This document shows, in pieces, positions 8,222-17,424 of a stretch of 64,000 nt of DNA. Source of the DNA: Streptomyces sp. A012304 (GTDB lineage Bacteria; Actinomycetota; Actinomycetes; Streptomycetales; Streptomycetaceae); assembly GCF_026008495.1 (NCBI RefSeq), contig NZ_BQUN01000095.1, forward strand, positions 22,583 through 86,582, written 5' to 3'. Within the stretch, counting starts at the first letter, position 1; each line of letters opens with the position of its first letter. The notes under the pieces are model-generated. The model made no database searches. It had not been told where the DNA came from and saw only the letters and a list, made by a program, of their open reading frames with translations. Both the position numbers and the translations under genes were made by a program.

Positions 8222-9178
8222 TCAGCCCAGGCCGACCGACTTCAGCCAGGCCTTGGCCACGTCCAGCGGGTCCTTGCTCTCCAGCTGCACCTGGTAGTCC
8301 AGGTCGAGCAGCGTCTTGGTGTCGAGCTTGGCGGAGACGGCGTTGAGCGCGGCGACGCCCTCCTGGGAGAGGCCGCTCTTGTAGACCAGCGGCGTCACGT
8401 TGGCGAAGCCGAAGAGGTTCTTCGGGTCCTGGAGGACGACGAACTTCTCCTTGGTGATGGTCGGGTCCGTGGTGAAGATGTCCGCTGCCTGCACGGTGTT
8501 CTTCTTCAGCGCGGCCTGGGTCAGCGGACCGCCCGCGTCCAGCGCCTTGAAGGTCTTGAACTTCAGCCCGTAGACCTCCTCCAGGCCGACCATGCCCTGG
8601 TGACGGGTCTGGAATTCGGGCGAGCCGCCGAGGACCAGCTCGGGCGCGATGTCCTTGAGGTCGGCGAGGGTGGACTCCCCGGTCAGGTTGTACTTCTTCG
8701 CGGTCTCCGCGTTGACCGTGACGGAGTCCTTGTCCTCGGCCGGCGACGACTCCAGCAGCGTCAGCTTGGAGTCGAGCTTGGTCTTCACGGCGGCGTTCAC
8801 GGCCGCGAGCGAGGTCTGCGCGGCCTTCGGGTCCAGGTAGGCCAGCAGCGAGCCGTTGTACTCCGGCAGAACGGTGATGGAACCGTTCTTGAGCAGGCCG
8901 TACGTGGTCTCGCGGCTGCCGATGTTGGGCTTGTAGGACACCTTGATGCCCTTGGCCTTGAGGGCCTCGCCGTAGATGTCGGCGAGCAGAATGCTCTCGG
9001 CGAAGTTGTTGGATCCGACCACGACGGTCCCGCTGTCCGCCTTGTCCTCGGCGAGCGGGTCGGTGGTGTCGTCGGACGAGGAACATCCCGCCAGCAGGAC
9101 CGTCATCGCGGCGAGCACGACGGCCGTCGCGCCGGGGTGGTTCCTGAAGGGCCTGCTGCGGTGGGCGTTGGAAGTCAC
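8222..9178 (-). CDS. Glycine betaine/choline-type ABC substrate-binding lipoprotein (OpuAC/OsmX family)
   Basis: 318-aa lipoprotein: signal segment VVLAAMTVLLAGC then a mature domain opening TVVVGSNNFAESILLADIYGEALKAKG, typical of the quaternary-amine binding family. Other family stretches are VLPEYNGSLLAYL and FTTDPTI. It should capture osmoprotectants such as glycine betaine for the ATPase/permease set at 14.6-17.2 kb. GTG 9178 is preferred to the longer ATG 9238, because the signal peptide then begins properly and the candidate promoter (9229-9258) lies just upstream. It leads a minus-strand operon with the lyase-like and ankyrin genes. Confidence 0.88.
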   Translation of the reverse strand: MTSNAHRSRPFRNHPGATAVVLAAMTVLLAGCSSSDDTTDPLAEDKADSGTVVVGSNNFAESILLADIYGEALKAKGIKVSYKPNIGSRETTYGLLKNGSITVLPEYNGSLLAYLDPKAAQTSLAAVNAAVKTKLDSKLTLLESSPAEDKDSVTVNAETAKKYNLTGESTLADLKDIAPELVLGGSPEFQTRHQGMVGLEEVYGLKFKTFKALDAGGPLTQAALKKNTVQAADIFTTDPTITKEKFVVLQDPKNLFGFANVTPLVYKSGLSQEGVAALNAVSAKLDTKTLLDLDYQVQLESKDPLDVAKAWLKSVGLG

Positions 9179-9228
9179 GTTTCCCGTTCCGGGCTCTGGG
9201 GGGTCAACGGCGGAAACCTCTGGCCTGA

Positions 9229-9258
9229 TCCAATCCACCCGCTTCTTGATCAGTCAAG
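9229..9258 (-). promoter_or_regulatory. Candidate promoter for the binding lipoprotein operon
   Basis: On the minus strand TTGACT (9253-9258) and TTGGAT (9229-9234) are separated by 18 bases, close to the vegetative consensus. Transcription would begin about 45 bases upstream of GTG 9178, which supports that start. Confidence 0.5.
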
Positions 9259-9440
9259 TATCACCGGGTTACCGATTGGCTTCGATTGCTGGCCAGTTGT
9301 GGTCCAGATCGGACTGCGCTTCGTAATGGATTCTTGACTTGGGGCCACGCCTCGCCCGCAGGAAGAAGCGATACTGTCACCGCAGTTGACGTCGGCCACA
9401 GCGGCGCGCATGTGTGCAATACCCCCATGAAGGAGGCCCG

Positions 9441-12434
9441 GTGTCCACGAAACCTGTGGACGCGCCCCGCTCGGCATCCCCGTCCGCACGCCGGGGGCTG
9501 CGGGGTTTCGCCGACCGGTGGCCCTTCCAGCGCAAGCTCAACGTCCTGGTCGGCATCCCGCTGACGGTGATCGCGCTGCTGCTGAGCTACCTCATCGTCG
9601 ACCTGGTGAACGAGTCGAACCGCGCCGAGTCGGCGGCCCGGCTGGTGCGTGACAGCACGCAGGTCGCCCAGTTGGTGGCCGCGGTGCAGACCGAGCACCA
9701 GCAGGCGATCCTGCTCTCCGTGCGCCACGAGGCGTCCTTCGACGGGGGCACGCCCTCCAGCACCGCCTACCGGGTGGCCCAGCTCGACGTGGACGCGCAA
9801 CTGCGCAAGGTGCGCGAGATCTTCGGCGACCGGCTGCCGGCCACCGAGGCGCAGGCCCTGAGGGAGATCGAGGGTCTCGCCGGTCTGCGGGACACCATCG
9901 AGGCGGGCTACCTGCCCGCCGACAACATCGACCCGGCGTACGCGGGAGCCGCCGACGGCCTCATCGACGGGCTGGGCCTCGACCGCAACTCCGCCCTCGC
10001 CACCACCTTCACCGGCAACCTGCTCGACTCGCTGCTGCGCGCCGACGCCGCGCACGGCGCCTTCGAGACCGGCGTCTTCTCGGCGCGCACGGGTGACAGC
10101 AACGCCCTCATCGAGTTCACCGGCGCGGTCGGCTCCTACGATGTGTACACCTACCAGACCGAACGTTTCGCCCGGTTCGCCACCGAGGCACAGACCGACG
10201 AGCTCAACGGCATCGAGCACAACCCCGCGATGGCGACGATCGGCCAGCACTACGCCGAACTGGCCGTCGACCCCAGCGCGTTGCAGGTCGAGTCCACCGC
10301 CGAGCTCCGCACCACCTTCCGGCAGGCGCTCGACTCGTACCACCACTACAACGAACAGGCCGAGACCCGGCTGCAGATCACCGCCTCACTCATCGGCCAG
10401 ATCGCGGACCGGGCCGACGACGCCGCCACCAGCGCCCGCTGGCGCGCCTGGCTGCTGCTCAGCCTGGCACTGCTCGGCTTCGCCGCCTGGATCACCTTCG
10501 CCGTGCTGGTGCGCCGCTCCGTGATCCGCCCGGTGCTGGCGCTGACCGGTGCCGCGCAGGAGGTCGCGGACGTCGCCGGACGCGAGCTGGCCCGGGTGGC
10601 GGACGACGACGCCGAGGAGAGCGGTCCGCCACGGCTGCGCGAGCTGCCGGTCACCGCGGACGACGAGATCGGTGAACTCGCCGACGCCTTCAACAACGTG
10701 CAGACGACCGCTGCCGCGCTGCTGGAGCGCCAGGTGCTCAGCCGCCGCAACGTCGCCGAGATGTTCGGCAACGTCGGACGCCGCGTCAGCAACCTGACGA
10801 CACGCCAGCTCGCCCTGATCGACGCGGTGGAGCGCGGCGAGACCGACCCGGAGCTGCTCGAGCGCCTCTACTCCATCGACCACATCGCGGTCCGTCTGCG
10901 GCGCAACGCCGACAGCCTGATGCTGCTGGCCGGGATCCGCGAGACCGTCCTGGACGCCGATCCGGCCGCGCTCACCAACGTGGTCCGTGCCGCGCTCGGC
11001 CAGATCGAGGGCTTCCAGCGGGTACGGCTGCACGCCGGGACCGAGGCCATGGTCGAGCCCGACATCATCGGCGACCTCACGCTGATGGTCGCCGAACTCG
11101 TGGAGAACGCCGTGTCGTTCTCGCCCGAGGGCAGTCCCGTCGAGGTGGCGGTCGACTCCGATGACGGCGGAGCGACGATCACCATCGCCGACCACGGCCT
11201 CGGCATGAGCGCCGAGCGCCTCGCGGAGGAGAACGCCCGTCTGGTGCGCCGCGAACGCCTCGACCTCGTCCCGACGAAGGTGCTCGGCCTGTTCGTGGTC
11301 GGTGCGCTGGCGCGCCGCTGGGACATCGCCGTCACCCTCTCCCGCACTCCGGGCGGCGGTGTGACGGCGGAGGTGTCGATCCCGTCCGCGCTGCTGCTGA
11401 CGCTCGGCGCGGTGGGCGTACCGGCGGCCGTCCCGTCCTCGTCGGCGGCCGAGGCGCCGTCGTCGGCGGGCAGCCCGACCGGTCCCTCCGCGTCGACCTC
11501 CACCCCCTCCTGGGCGTTGGACGACGACCGGAGGCCGAGCCCCCTGCCGCGCCGTGTCCCCCGCCGCGACACGGCCCCGGCCGAGGACACGGCGCCTTCG
11601 TCCACCGACGGAGCGAAGGACGCCGTGCCCGCGCCGCAGGACGCCTCAGCCGCCGGGCAGGACCGCGTGCCCGCGACGCCGGAGCACGCGCACGCGCGGC
11701 AGAACGGCGCGCACCCGCGGCAGGACGCCGTGGCCGCCGCTCGGGGCGCCGCACACGCGGCGCAGGACGCCCCGCGCGCGTCCACCGCCCTCAGCCGTAC
11801 GGCCGAGGGCGGGGCGGACGACCGTACGACGGAGCCCGCGGCCCACGGCGACACGGCGGAACGCCCCGCACCCGGCGGTCCGGCAGGGTCCTCGGCGCAC
11901 GCCCGTGCGACCGGGTCCGACGCCCGGCACGAGCACCGCGGGGCGCGCGCCGAGGAGCCCACGGACCACGCCGAACGGGCGCGGCACACGGCGCCGGCAC
12001 GCACCGGCGACGTCGCGGGACACCCGGCCGACGGCACGGCGCCCACGGCCGACGCCCCGCCCCCGGAGCGCGCCCGCGGCACCGACGCCGTCCGCCCGGC
12101 CGGCTCGGTGGAGCCGGCCGCCGGACAGGTCACCGCCGGTGGTGCGCGGCCGTTGCGGCGGCGGGTGCGGGGGGCGACCCTGCGCACGACCGCCGACGCC
12201 GCCCAGCACACGGCGCGCCAGGCCGTGCGGCCCGCAGACGCGGACGCCGTGCGCAGCGCGCTGGAGGAGTTCGAGGCGGCCGTGGAACGCGCCCACCGCG
12301 ACACCGGCGGCGGTACCGGGGAGCACCCCCGCCCCGTCGTCCCGCACGCCGCCGACGACAATGACCCCGAGAACGACGACCACCGGAATCCCACGCACCA
12401 CCAGAACCACCTTCCGGAAGGAGCCGAGCAGTGA
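9441..12434 (+). CDS. cvnA: Conservon 2 sensor kinase-like protein (CvnA)
   Basis: A 997-aa membrane sensor. It has a helix near residues 34-55, an extracellular NIT-type helical region, a second helix near 345-365, HAMP, and HATPase_c (N box ELVENAVSFSPEGSPV near 551, G box DHGLGM). The conserved SIDHIAVRLRRNADSL segment keeps His481, the position that is Ser in conservon 1. About 340 C-terminal residues are Ala/Pro/Thr/His-rich and probably disordered. GTG 9441 is preceded by a strong AAGGAGG, which settles the start. The stop overlaps the next GTG by four bases. Confidence 0.9.
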   Translation: MSTKPVDAPRSASPSARRGLRGFADRWPFQRKLNVLVGIPLTVIALLLSYLIVDLVNESNRAESAARLVRDSTQVAQLVAAVQTEHQQAILLSVRHEASFDGGTPSSTAYRVAQLDVDAQLRKVREIFGDRLPATEAQALREIEGLAGLRDTIEAGYLPADNIDPAYAGAADGLIDGLGLDRNSALATTFTGNLLDSLLRADAAHGAFETGVFSARTGDSNALIEFTGAVGSYDVYTYQTERFARFATEAQTDELNGIEHNPAMATIGQHYAELAVDPSALQVESTAELRTTFRQALDSYHHYNEQAETRLQITASLIGQIADRADDAATSARWRAWLLLSLALLGFAAWITFAVLVRRSVIRPVLALTGAAQEVADVAGRELARVADDDAEESGPPRLRELPVTADDEIGELADAFNNVQTTAAALLERQVLSRRNVAEMFGNVGRRVSNLTTRQLALIDAVERGETDPELLERLYSIDHIAVRLRRNADSLMLLAGIRETVLDADPAALTNVVRAALGQIEGFQRVRLHAGTEAMVEPDIIGDLTLMVAELVENAVSFSPEGSPVEVAVDSDDGGATITIADHGLGMSAERLAEENARLVRRERLDLVPTKVLGLFVVGALARRWDIAVTLSRTPGGGVTAEVSIPSALLLTLGAVGVPAAVPSSSAAEAPSSAGSPTGPSASTSTPSWALDDDRRPSPLPRRVPRRDTAPAEDTAPSSTDGAKDAVPAPQDASAAGQDRVPATPEHAHARQNGAHPRQDAVAAARGAAHAAQDAPRASTALSRTAEGGADDRTTEPAAHGDTAERPAPGGPAGSSAHARATGSDARHEHRGARAEEPTDHAERARHTAPARTGDVAGHPADGTAPTADAPPPERARGTDAVRPAGSVEPAAGQVTAGGARPLRRRVRGATLRTTADAAQHTARQAVRPADADAVRSALEEFEAAVERAHRDTGGGTGEHPRPVVPHAADDNDPENDDHRNPTHHQNHLPEGAEQ

Positions 12435-12907
12435 GCACGTCGACAGGTGGGACTCCCACCGGAGACGCCACGCCGACCGACCTGCGGGCCGCGGCAGCCG
12501 ACTTCACCTGGCTGCTCAACCGTTTCGCCACCGAGACCGCGGGGGTGGTGGACGCCATCGCGGTGTCCTCCGACGGCCTGCTGATCGCCGTGTCGGAACT
12601 GCGTGAGCACGCCGACTCCGAGCGGTTGGCCGCGATCGTCTCCGGCATCACGAGCCTCGCCGCGGGTGCCTCCGGCAACTACGGACTGGGCGGCCTGAAC
12701 AAGGTCATCATCGATCTGGAGGGCGGCCATGTGCTGGTCTCCGCGATCGGCAGCGGCGCCGTGCTCGGCGTGGTCACCGACAAGGAGGCCAAGCTGGGCA
12801 ACATCGCCTACGAGATGACCGTGTTCGCCAACCGCGCCGGTGCCGCGCTCAGCCCGCAGCTCGTGCTGGAGCTGAAGAACAGCGTCGGCGCCGGCAGGTC
12901 GCGCTGA
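12431..12907 (+). CDS. cvnB: Conservon 2 roadblock/LC7 protein (CvnB)
   Basis: A 158-aa roadblock/LC7 protein. It reads DFTWLLNRFATETAGVVDAIAVSSDGLLI, then IVSGITSLAAGASGNYGLGGLNKVIIDLEGG, typical of CvnB. It starts at GTG 12431, overlapping the kinase stop (GTGA), so translation is probably coupled. It is expected to pair with the conservon 2 GTPase. Confidence 0.92.
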   Translation: MSTSTGGTPTGDATPTDLRAAAADFTWLLNRFATETAGVVDAIAVSSDGLLIAVSELREHADSERLAAIVSGITSLAAGASGNYGLGGLNKVIIDLEGGHVLVSAIGSGAVLGVVTDKEAKLGNIAYEMTVFANRAGAALSPQLVLELKNSVGAGRSR

Positions 12908-12956
12908 CCGGCTGTCACCGCACAGACCGCCGGTCCAGAGAGGAAGCGAACCAGCG

Positions 12957-13397
12957 ATGGCGGACGGCCGTACTCCGCGCGGCGCCGGTGAGGACGGCGT
13001 CGTACCGGTCGGTCCCGCGCCCGCCGTACGGCCCTTCCTGGTCACCGCCGGCCGGGTGGCGGGCGCGGGCGAGGCCGCGTCCGGCCGGCCGATGCCCGTC
13101 GAGACCCAGCTGGTGGCCACGGCCGCCGGGCTCGACGCGCTCGACCGGCTCTCCTTCGAGCAGCACGACATCGTCGCCGCCTGCCGGGTTCCGCAGTCGA
13201 TCGCGGAGATCGCGGCCCGGCTGCGGCTGCACCTGAACGTCGTGCGGGTCCTCGCCGAGGACCTGCGCGCGGCGGGGCAGCTGTCGGTGCACGTGCCCGA
13301 CTCGGGCGCCACCCATGACGCGTCCGTCCTGCGCCGGCTCATCGATGGCCTCCGCGCCATCCCCGACTCCCGGGGGGTACTCCGTGACTCCGACTGA
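12957..13397 (+). CDS. cvnC: Conservon 2 DUF742 protein (CvnC)
   Basis: A 146-aa DUF742 protein starting at ATG 12957 behind a GAGGAAG ribosome site. The motif VRPFLVTAGR corresponds to the family's RPY/F-TGGR start. The C-terminal half is a winged-helix-like segment (LSFEQHDIVAACRVPQSIAEIAARLRLHLNVVRVLAEDLRAAGQL). It overlaps the downstream GTPase gene by 14 bases, the same arrangement as in conservon 1. Confidence 0.9.
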   Translation: MADGRTPRGAGEDGVVPVGPAPAVRPFLVTAGRVAGAGEAASGRPMPVETQLVATAAGLDALDRLSFEQHDIVAACRVPQSIAEIAARLRLHLNVVRVLAEDLRAAGQLSVHVPDSGATHDASVLRRLIDGLRAIPDSRGVLRDSD

Positions 13398-13983
13398 ACC
13401 GCTCGCCCGGCACTCCGGCGGGCAGGCCCTGGTACGGCCGCCGCTGCCGGTGAAGCTGGTGATCGCGGGCGGCTTCGGCGTGGGCAAGACCACCGCCGTC
13501 GGCGCGATCTCCGAGATCGAGCCGCTGACCACCGAGGCGGCGATCACCGAGGTCGCGGCCGGGGTGGACGACCTGACCCACACCCCGCGCAAGACCACGA
13601 CCACGGTGGCGATGGACTTCGGGTGCATCACCATCGACCCGACGCTGAAGCTGTACCTGTTCGGCACGCCCGGGCAGGAGCGGTTCGGGTTCATGTGGGA
13701 CGACATCGTGGAGGGCGCGGTCGGCGGGCTCGTCATCGTCGACACCCGGCGTCTCGACGACTGCTACGCCGCCGTCGACTACTTCGAGCACAGGCGGATC
13801 CCGTTCGCGGTCGCCGTCAACGCCTTCGACGGCCACGTCGAGCACACGCTGGACGAGGTCCGCTGGGCCCTCGACGTGGCCGAGGGCGTCCCGGTGCTGG
13901 TCTTCGACGCCCGCGAGCGCGGTTCGGTACGGGACGCGCTGCTGGTGGTCCTGGAACAGGCGCTGGCCCGGTCGGAGCGGTGA
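13384..13983 (+). CDS. cvnD: Conservon 2 small GTPase-like ATP/GTP-binding protein (CvnD)
   Basis: A 199-aa P-loop protein with GGFGVGKTT (Walker A), KTTTTVAMDFGCI, LFGTPGQERFGFMW and AVNAFDG in the usual CvnD order. It starts at GTG 13384 inside cvnC with a G-rich ribosome site. It is close in sequence to the conservon 1 copy at 5175, so the two conservons are paralogues. Confidence 0.92.
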   Translation: MTPTEPLARHSGGQALVRPPLPVKLVIAGGFGVGKTTAVGAISEIEPLTTEAAITEVAAGVDDLTHTPRKTTTTVAMDFGCITIDPTLKLYLFGTPGQERFGFMWDDIVEGAVGGLVIVDTRRLDDCYAAVDYFEHRRIPFAVAVNAFDGHVEHTLDEVRWALDVAEGVPVLVFDARERGSVRDALLVVLEQALARSER

Positions 13984-14162
13984 GGGACGGGGAACACCCC
14001 GCCCGCGTCACGTCGTGCGGCATCGACGCCGTCGCCGTACGCCCGACCGCCGCGGAGCGCCTGACGGCGCCGGCGCGATCCGCCCGGCGGTCCGGTCATA
14101 CAAGTGCGCGCCTTCTCCCGTCGTACGGCTGAACAGGAAAGCCTTACGGCGAAGGGGACACG

Positions 14163-14606
14163 ATGGCAAAGCGATCCGCGAAGCTGGCGGCCACCGGGCT
14201 GGCGCTCGGCGCGGCCCTCTCCCTGCTCGGGACGGCGCAGAGCGCGCCCGCCGCCGCGCAGGGCGTGAGCACCACCGCACAGGCGATCCCGGCCGCACCG
14301 GGCGGCGCCCAGGCCGCGCCCGCCGCCACCGCCGACTACGCGGCGACCGTGCAGGTGAACAGCAACCTGCGCGCGGCCCCGTACACCAACAGCCGCATCT
14401 GGGGCACCACGACGGAGGAGTCCGAGGCCGGCATCGCGTGCTACACCCGCGCCCAGCGCGTCACCGCGGGCGGGTACACCACGGACGTCTGGTACTTCGG
14501 GCAGGTCATCGACTACCGCGCGGGCCACACCTACAACCACGTGTGGGTATGGGGCGGCAACGTCAACGTCGGCGCCGACCCGGCCCCCGGCATCCCCGCC
14601 TGCTGA
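14163..14606 (+). CDS. Small secreted protein, SH3-like
   Basis: 147 aa. A signal peptide (about residues 1-33, ending near AQSAPAAAQ) is followed by an Ala-rich linker and a compact domain. That domain contains VNSNLRAAPYTNSRIWGT and two Cys residues (one in IACYTR, one at the C-terminus) that could form a disulphide. The NLRxxP...S..WG pattern resembles bacterial SH3 domains. ATG 14163 follows GAAGGGGACACG. Probably extracellular; target unknown. It converges with the permease gene 6 bases away. Confidence 0.75.
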   Translation: MAKRSAKLAATGLALGAALSLLGTAQSAPAAAQGVSTTAQAIPAAPGGAQAAPAATADYAATVQVNSNLRAAPYTNSRIWGTTTEESEAGIACYTRAQRVTAGGYTTDVWYFGQVIDYRAGHTYNHVWVWGGNVNVGADPAPGIPAC

Positions 14607-14612
14607 CCGCCG

Positions 14613-15284
14613 CTAGCCGCCGCTCCTGCGCACCCCGGGTGACACCGTCACCCGGGCGACCGCCCAGAAAAGCCCCAGCGTCGCCAGGGCCATCGCGGCG
14701 GTCAGGGTGGCGCCGCCCACGACCTTCTCGTAGTCGCGCTGGTAGAGGCCGTCGATGATGTAGCGGCCGACGCCGCCGAGGCTGACGTACGCGGCGATGG
14801 TGGCGGTGGAGACGATCTGGATGGCCGCCGAGCGCAGACCGCCGAGGATCAGCGGGAGCGCCACGGGCAGTTCGACCCGCAGCAGGATGCCGGCCTCGCG
14901 CATGCCCATGCCGCGGGCGGCGTCCACGGGTGAGGGGTCGACGGAGCGGACGGCCTCGTAGGTCGTCACCAGGATCGGCGGGACGGCCAGGACGACCAGC
15001 GGGATCATCACCGGCACGAGCCCGAAGCCCAGCAGGACGAACATCAGCACCAGCAGACCGAAGCTGGGCAGCGCCCGCGCCGCCGTGGCGATCAGCGCGA
15101 GCGTGTTGCCGCCGCGTCCGGTGTGGCCGGTCAGCAGGCCCACGGGCAGGCCGATGACGGCGGCGATGGCGAGCGCGGTCAGCGAGTACTGGGCGTGTTC
15201 GAGCAGCCGGGTGGGGATGCCGTCGTAGCCGTGCCAGCGGGCGCTGTCGCTGAAGAAGGCGCTGACGAAGCGGAGCACGTTCAT
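14613..15284 (-). CDS. Glycine betaine/choline-type ABC transporter permease (second)
   Basis: A 223-aa integral membrane protein with about five or six helices and the inner-membrane signature EAVRSVDPSPVDAARGMGMREAGILLRVELPVALPLILGG (EAA loop). The sequence FVSAFFSDSARWHGYDGIPTRLLEHAQYSL at the N-terminus is typical of OpuC/YehW-like permeases. ATG 15284 overlaps the stop of the other permease by four bases (ATGA). It forms the membrane channel with the 15281 gene. Confidence 0.9.
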   Translation of the reverse strand: MNVLRFVSAFFSDSARWHGYDGIPTRLLEHAQYSLTALAIAAVIGLPVGLLTGHTGRGGNTLALIATAARALPSFGLLVLMFVLLGFGLVPVMIPLVVLAVPPILVTTYEAVRSVDPSPVDAARGMGMREAGILLRVELPVALPLILGGLRSAAIQIVSTATIAAYVSLGGVGRYIIDGLYQRDYEKVVGGATLTAAMALATLGLFWAVARVTVSPGVRRSGG

Positions 15285-15988
15285 CGGACGGCGTCCTCCA
15301 GGGCGACCGCGGTCGGTTCGGGCCGGGCCTGGGCGCCGGCCGTGCGGCCACCGCGCGGCATCCAGGGCGTCAGCAGCACGCGCAGGCCGATGAGCAGGGC
15401 GTCCACGACGATGGCCAGGACGGCCGTGCCGATCACGGACAGCCACACCAGACGCGGCTGGTTGTAGATCATGCCGTCGTGGAGCAGATTGCCGAGCGCG
15501 CCCTGGTTGCCGATGAGCGTGCCGACGCTGACGAGGGAGATGCTCGACGCCGTCGCCACCCGCAACCCGGCGATGATCGCGGGCGCCGCGATCGGCAGCT
15601 GCACCTGGACGTAGCGCCGCAGCGGCCCGAAGCCCATGGCGGTGGCGGCGTCGAGGGTCTCCTGCGGCACCGAGCGCACGCCGTCCACGATCGCCGGGAC
15701 GAACACCACCAGGCTGTAGACGGCCAGCGGGATCATCACGGTGATCTCGCTCTGGCCGGTGTAGTCGATGAGGACGACGAAGAAGGCGAGCGAGGGGATC
15801 GCGTACAGCACGGTCGTCACCCACAGCACGGGCGGGTACAGCCAGCGCAGCCGCACGCACAGCTGGGCGACGGGCAGCGCGACGACCAGACCGGCCAGCA
15901 CCGGGAGCAGGGCCTCGCGCACATGCAGTCCGACCAGGCCGAGATAGCTGTGCTGGAGGTCGCTGGGGAGGTCGAACAGGCCGTTCAC
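15281..15988 (-). CDS. Glycine betaine/choline-type ABC transporter permease (first)
   Basis: A 235-aa integral membrane protein of the same family. It opens with LHVREALLPVLAGLVVALPVAQLC and carries the EAA-type loop SVPQETLDAATAMGFGPLRRYVQVQLPIAAPAIIAGLR, which contacts the ATPase. GTG 15988 overlaps the ATPase stop (GTGA) and its own stop overlaps the next permease, so the three genes are tightly coupled. Confidence 0.92.
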   Translation of the reverse strand: MNGLFDLPSDLQHSYLGLVGLHVREALLPVLAGLVVALPVAQLCVRLRWLYPPVLWVTTVLYAIPSLAFFVVLIDYTGQSEITVMIPLAVYSLVVFVPAIVDGVRSVPQETLDAATAMGFGPLRRYVQVQLPIAAPAIIAGLRVATASSISLVSVGTLIGNQGALGNLLHDGMIYNQPRLVWLSVIGTAVLAIVVDALLIGLRVLLTPWMPRGGRTAGAQARPEPTAVALEDAVR

Positions 15989-17175
15989 CGCACGGTCTTC
16001 CGGGTCTTGCCGTCCGCCGCGTCCCGCGGGCCCGTCGGGGCCGGGCGGGCCCTGTCGTCCGCGCCGGCGCGTCCGCGCGCGTGGGCGCCGCGGATCGCCT
16101 CGCCGATGGCCTGCTGGGAGACGACGCCGCTCACCCGGCCCTCGCCGTCCACCGCGACGGCCCAGCCGGTGGGCGAGAGCACGGCGCAGTCGAGCGCGGC
16201 CCGCAGCGAGCCGGTACCGGCGACGAACGGCCGTCCGTACGGCAGCAGTCGCTCCACGTCGACCTTGCCGGCGGTCAGCTCACCCGGTTCGCTCCAGCCG
16301 AGCGGCTTGCCGTCCAGGCCGGTGACGAGGAGGTAGGGCACGTCGGCCGTGGCGCGGTCGGCGATCTGCTCGGCGGTGGCGTCGATCGCGACCACCGGAC
16401 CGGTCAGCAGCTCCAGTTCCCCGGCGGAGAAGAAGGACAGCCGCCGGATGCCGCGGTCGGTGCCGAGGAAGTCCTCGACGAACGCGTCGGCGGGGTCGGA
16501 CAGCAGCTCGGCGGGCGGCGCGTACTGGGCGAGGCGGCCGCCGGTGCGCAGCACGGCGACCATCGTGCCGAGCTTGACGGCCTCGTCGATGTCATGGGTG
16601 ACGAAGACGATCGTCTTGCCCAACTCGTCCTGGATGCGCAGGAGTTCGTCCTGGAGGCCCTTGCGTACGACGGGGTCGACGGCGGAGAACGGCTCGTCCA
16701 TCAACAGCACGGGCGGGTCGGCGGCCAGCGCCCGGGCCACGCCGACGCGCTGCTGCTGTCCGCCGGAGAGCTGGTAGGGGTAGCGCTTGGCGAGCGAGGC
16801 GTCGAGTCCCACCCGGTCCATCAGCTCCCGGGCCCGCGCGCGGGCCCGGTCCTTGCTCCAGCCGAGCAGCCGGGGCACGGTGGCGATGTTGTCGACGATC
16901 GTGCGGTGCTGGAAGAGTCCGGCGTTCTGGATGACGTAACCCATGGAGCGGCGCAGGGTGTCGACCGGCTGCTGCCGGCTGTCGACGCCGTCGATGAGGA
17001 TCGTGCCCTCGCTGGGTTCGACCATCCGGTTGATCATGCGCAGGGTCGTCGTCTTGCCGCATCCCGAGGGGCCGACGAGGACGGTGATCGCGCGGTCCGG
17101 TATCTCCAGGGAGAGCCGGTCGACCGCCACCGTGCCGTCCGGGTATCGCTTGGTGACTGAATCTATCCGTATCAA
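15985..17175 (-). CDS. Glycine betaine/proline-type ABC transporter ATP-binding protein with CBS region
   Basis: 396 aa. The ABC domain shows Walker A GPSGCGKTT, the Q loop VIQNAGLF, signature LSGGQQQR, Walker B VLLMDEP and the H loop VTHDIDEA. The C-terminal 130 residues (ELLTGPVVAIDATAEQIADRATADVPYLLVTG and GWAVAVDGEGRVSGVVSQQAI) look like a CBS pair, which senses ionic strength or nucleotides in the OpuA/OpuC family. It starts at TTG 17175. As first gene of the operon it energises uptake through the two permeases; the binding protein is encoded separately at 8222-9178. Confidence 0.92.
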   Translation of the reverse strand: MIRIDSVTKRYPDGTVAVDRLSLEIPDRAITVLVGPSGCGKTTTLRMINRMVEPSEGTILIDGVDSRQQPVDTLRRSMGYVIQNAGLFQHRTIVDNIATVPRLLGWSKDRARARARELMDRVGLDASLAKRYPYQLSGGQQQRVGVARALAADPPVLLMDEPFSAVDPVVRKGLQDELLRIQDELGKTIVFVTHDIDEAVKLGTMVAVLRTGGRLAQYAPPAELLSDPADAFVEDFLGTDRGIRRLSFFSAGELELLTGPVVAIDATAEQIADRATADVPYLLVTGLDGKPLGWSEPGELTAGKVDVERLLPYGRPFVAGTGSLRAALDCAVLSPTGWAVAVDGEGRVSGVVSQQAIGEAIRGAHARGRAGADDRARPAPTGPRDAADGKTRKTVR

Positions 17176-17248
17176 AACGCCGAATACCCTTCGGGTCTGG
17201 CCGTTTCCGCCCGCTCTCGACCGTCTGAGGCCGGGCCGTTGCGGGGAG

Positions 17249-17254
17249 AGTCTA
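17249..17254 (-). promoter_or_regulatory. Candidate -10 element for the transporter operon
   Basis: TAGACT on the minus strand is a good Streptomyces -10, about 75 bases upstream of TTG 17175, in the least GC-rich part of this gap. The -35 region is weak, so the promoter may need an activator. Confidence 0.3.
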
Positions 17255-17424
17255 AACCTCTTGTGTTGCGGGGGGTTTGACGGCCGAGGGCGGGTTCACC
17301 GGATCAACAGGCCGCCACCGCCCCGCCGCGCGTGGCGCGCGCTCGCCTCGATGGCGCGCTGATTCCCGCTTTCCCCACAGGCGTGGCTCGGGGATCCCCC
17401 GGAGACGGGCCCGACGCTGTCCGA

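Noticed and set aside
10868..13360. An 830-codon open frame on the minus strand across conservon 2
   Set aside because: Shadow of the conservon genes, which are clear; low-complexity product.
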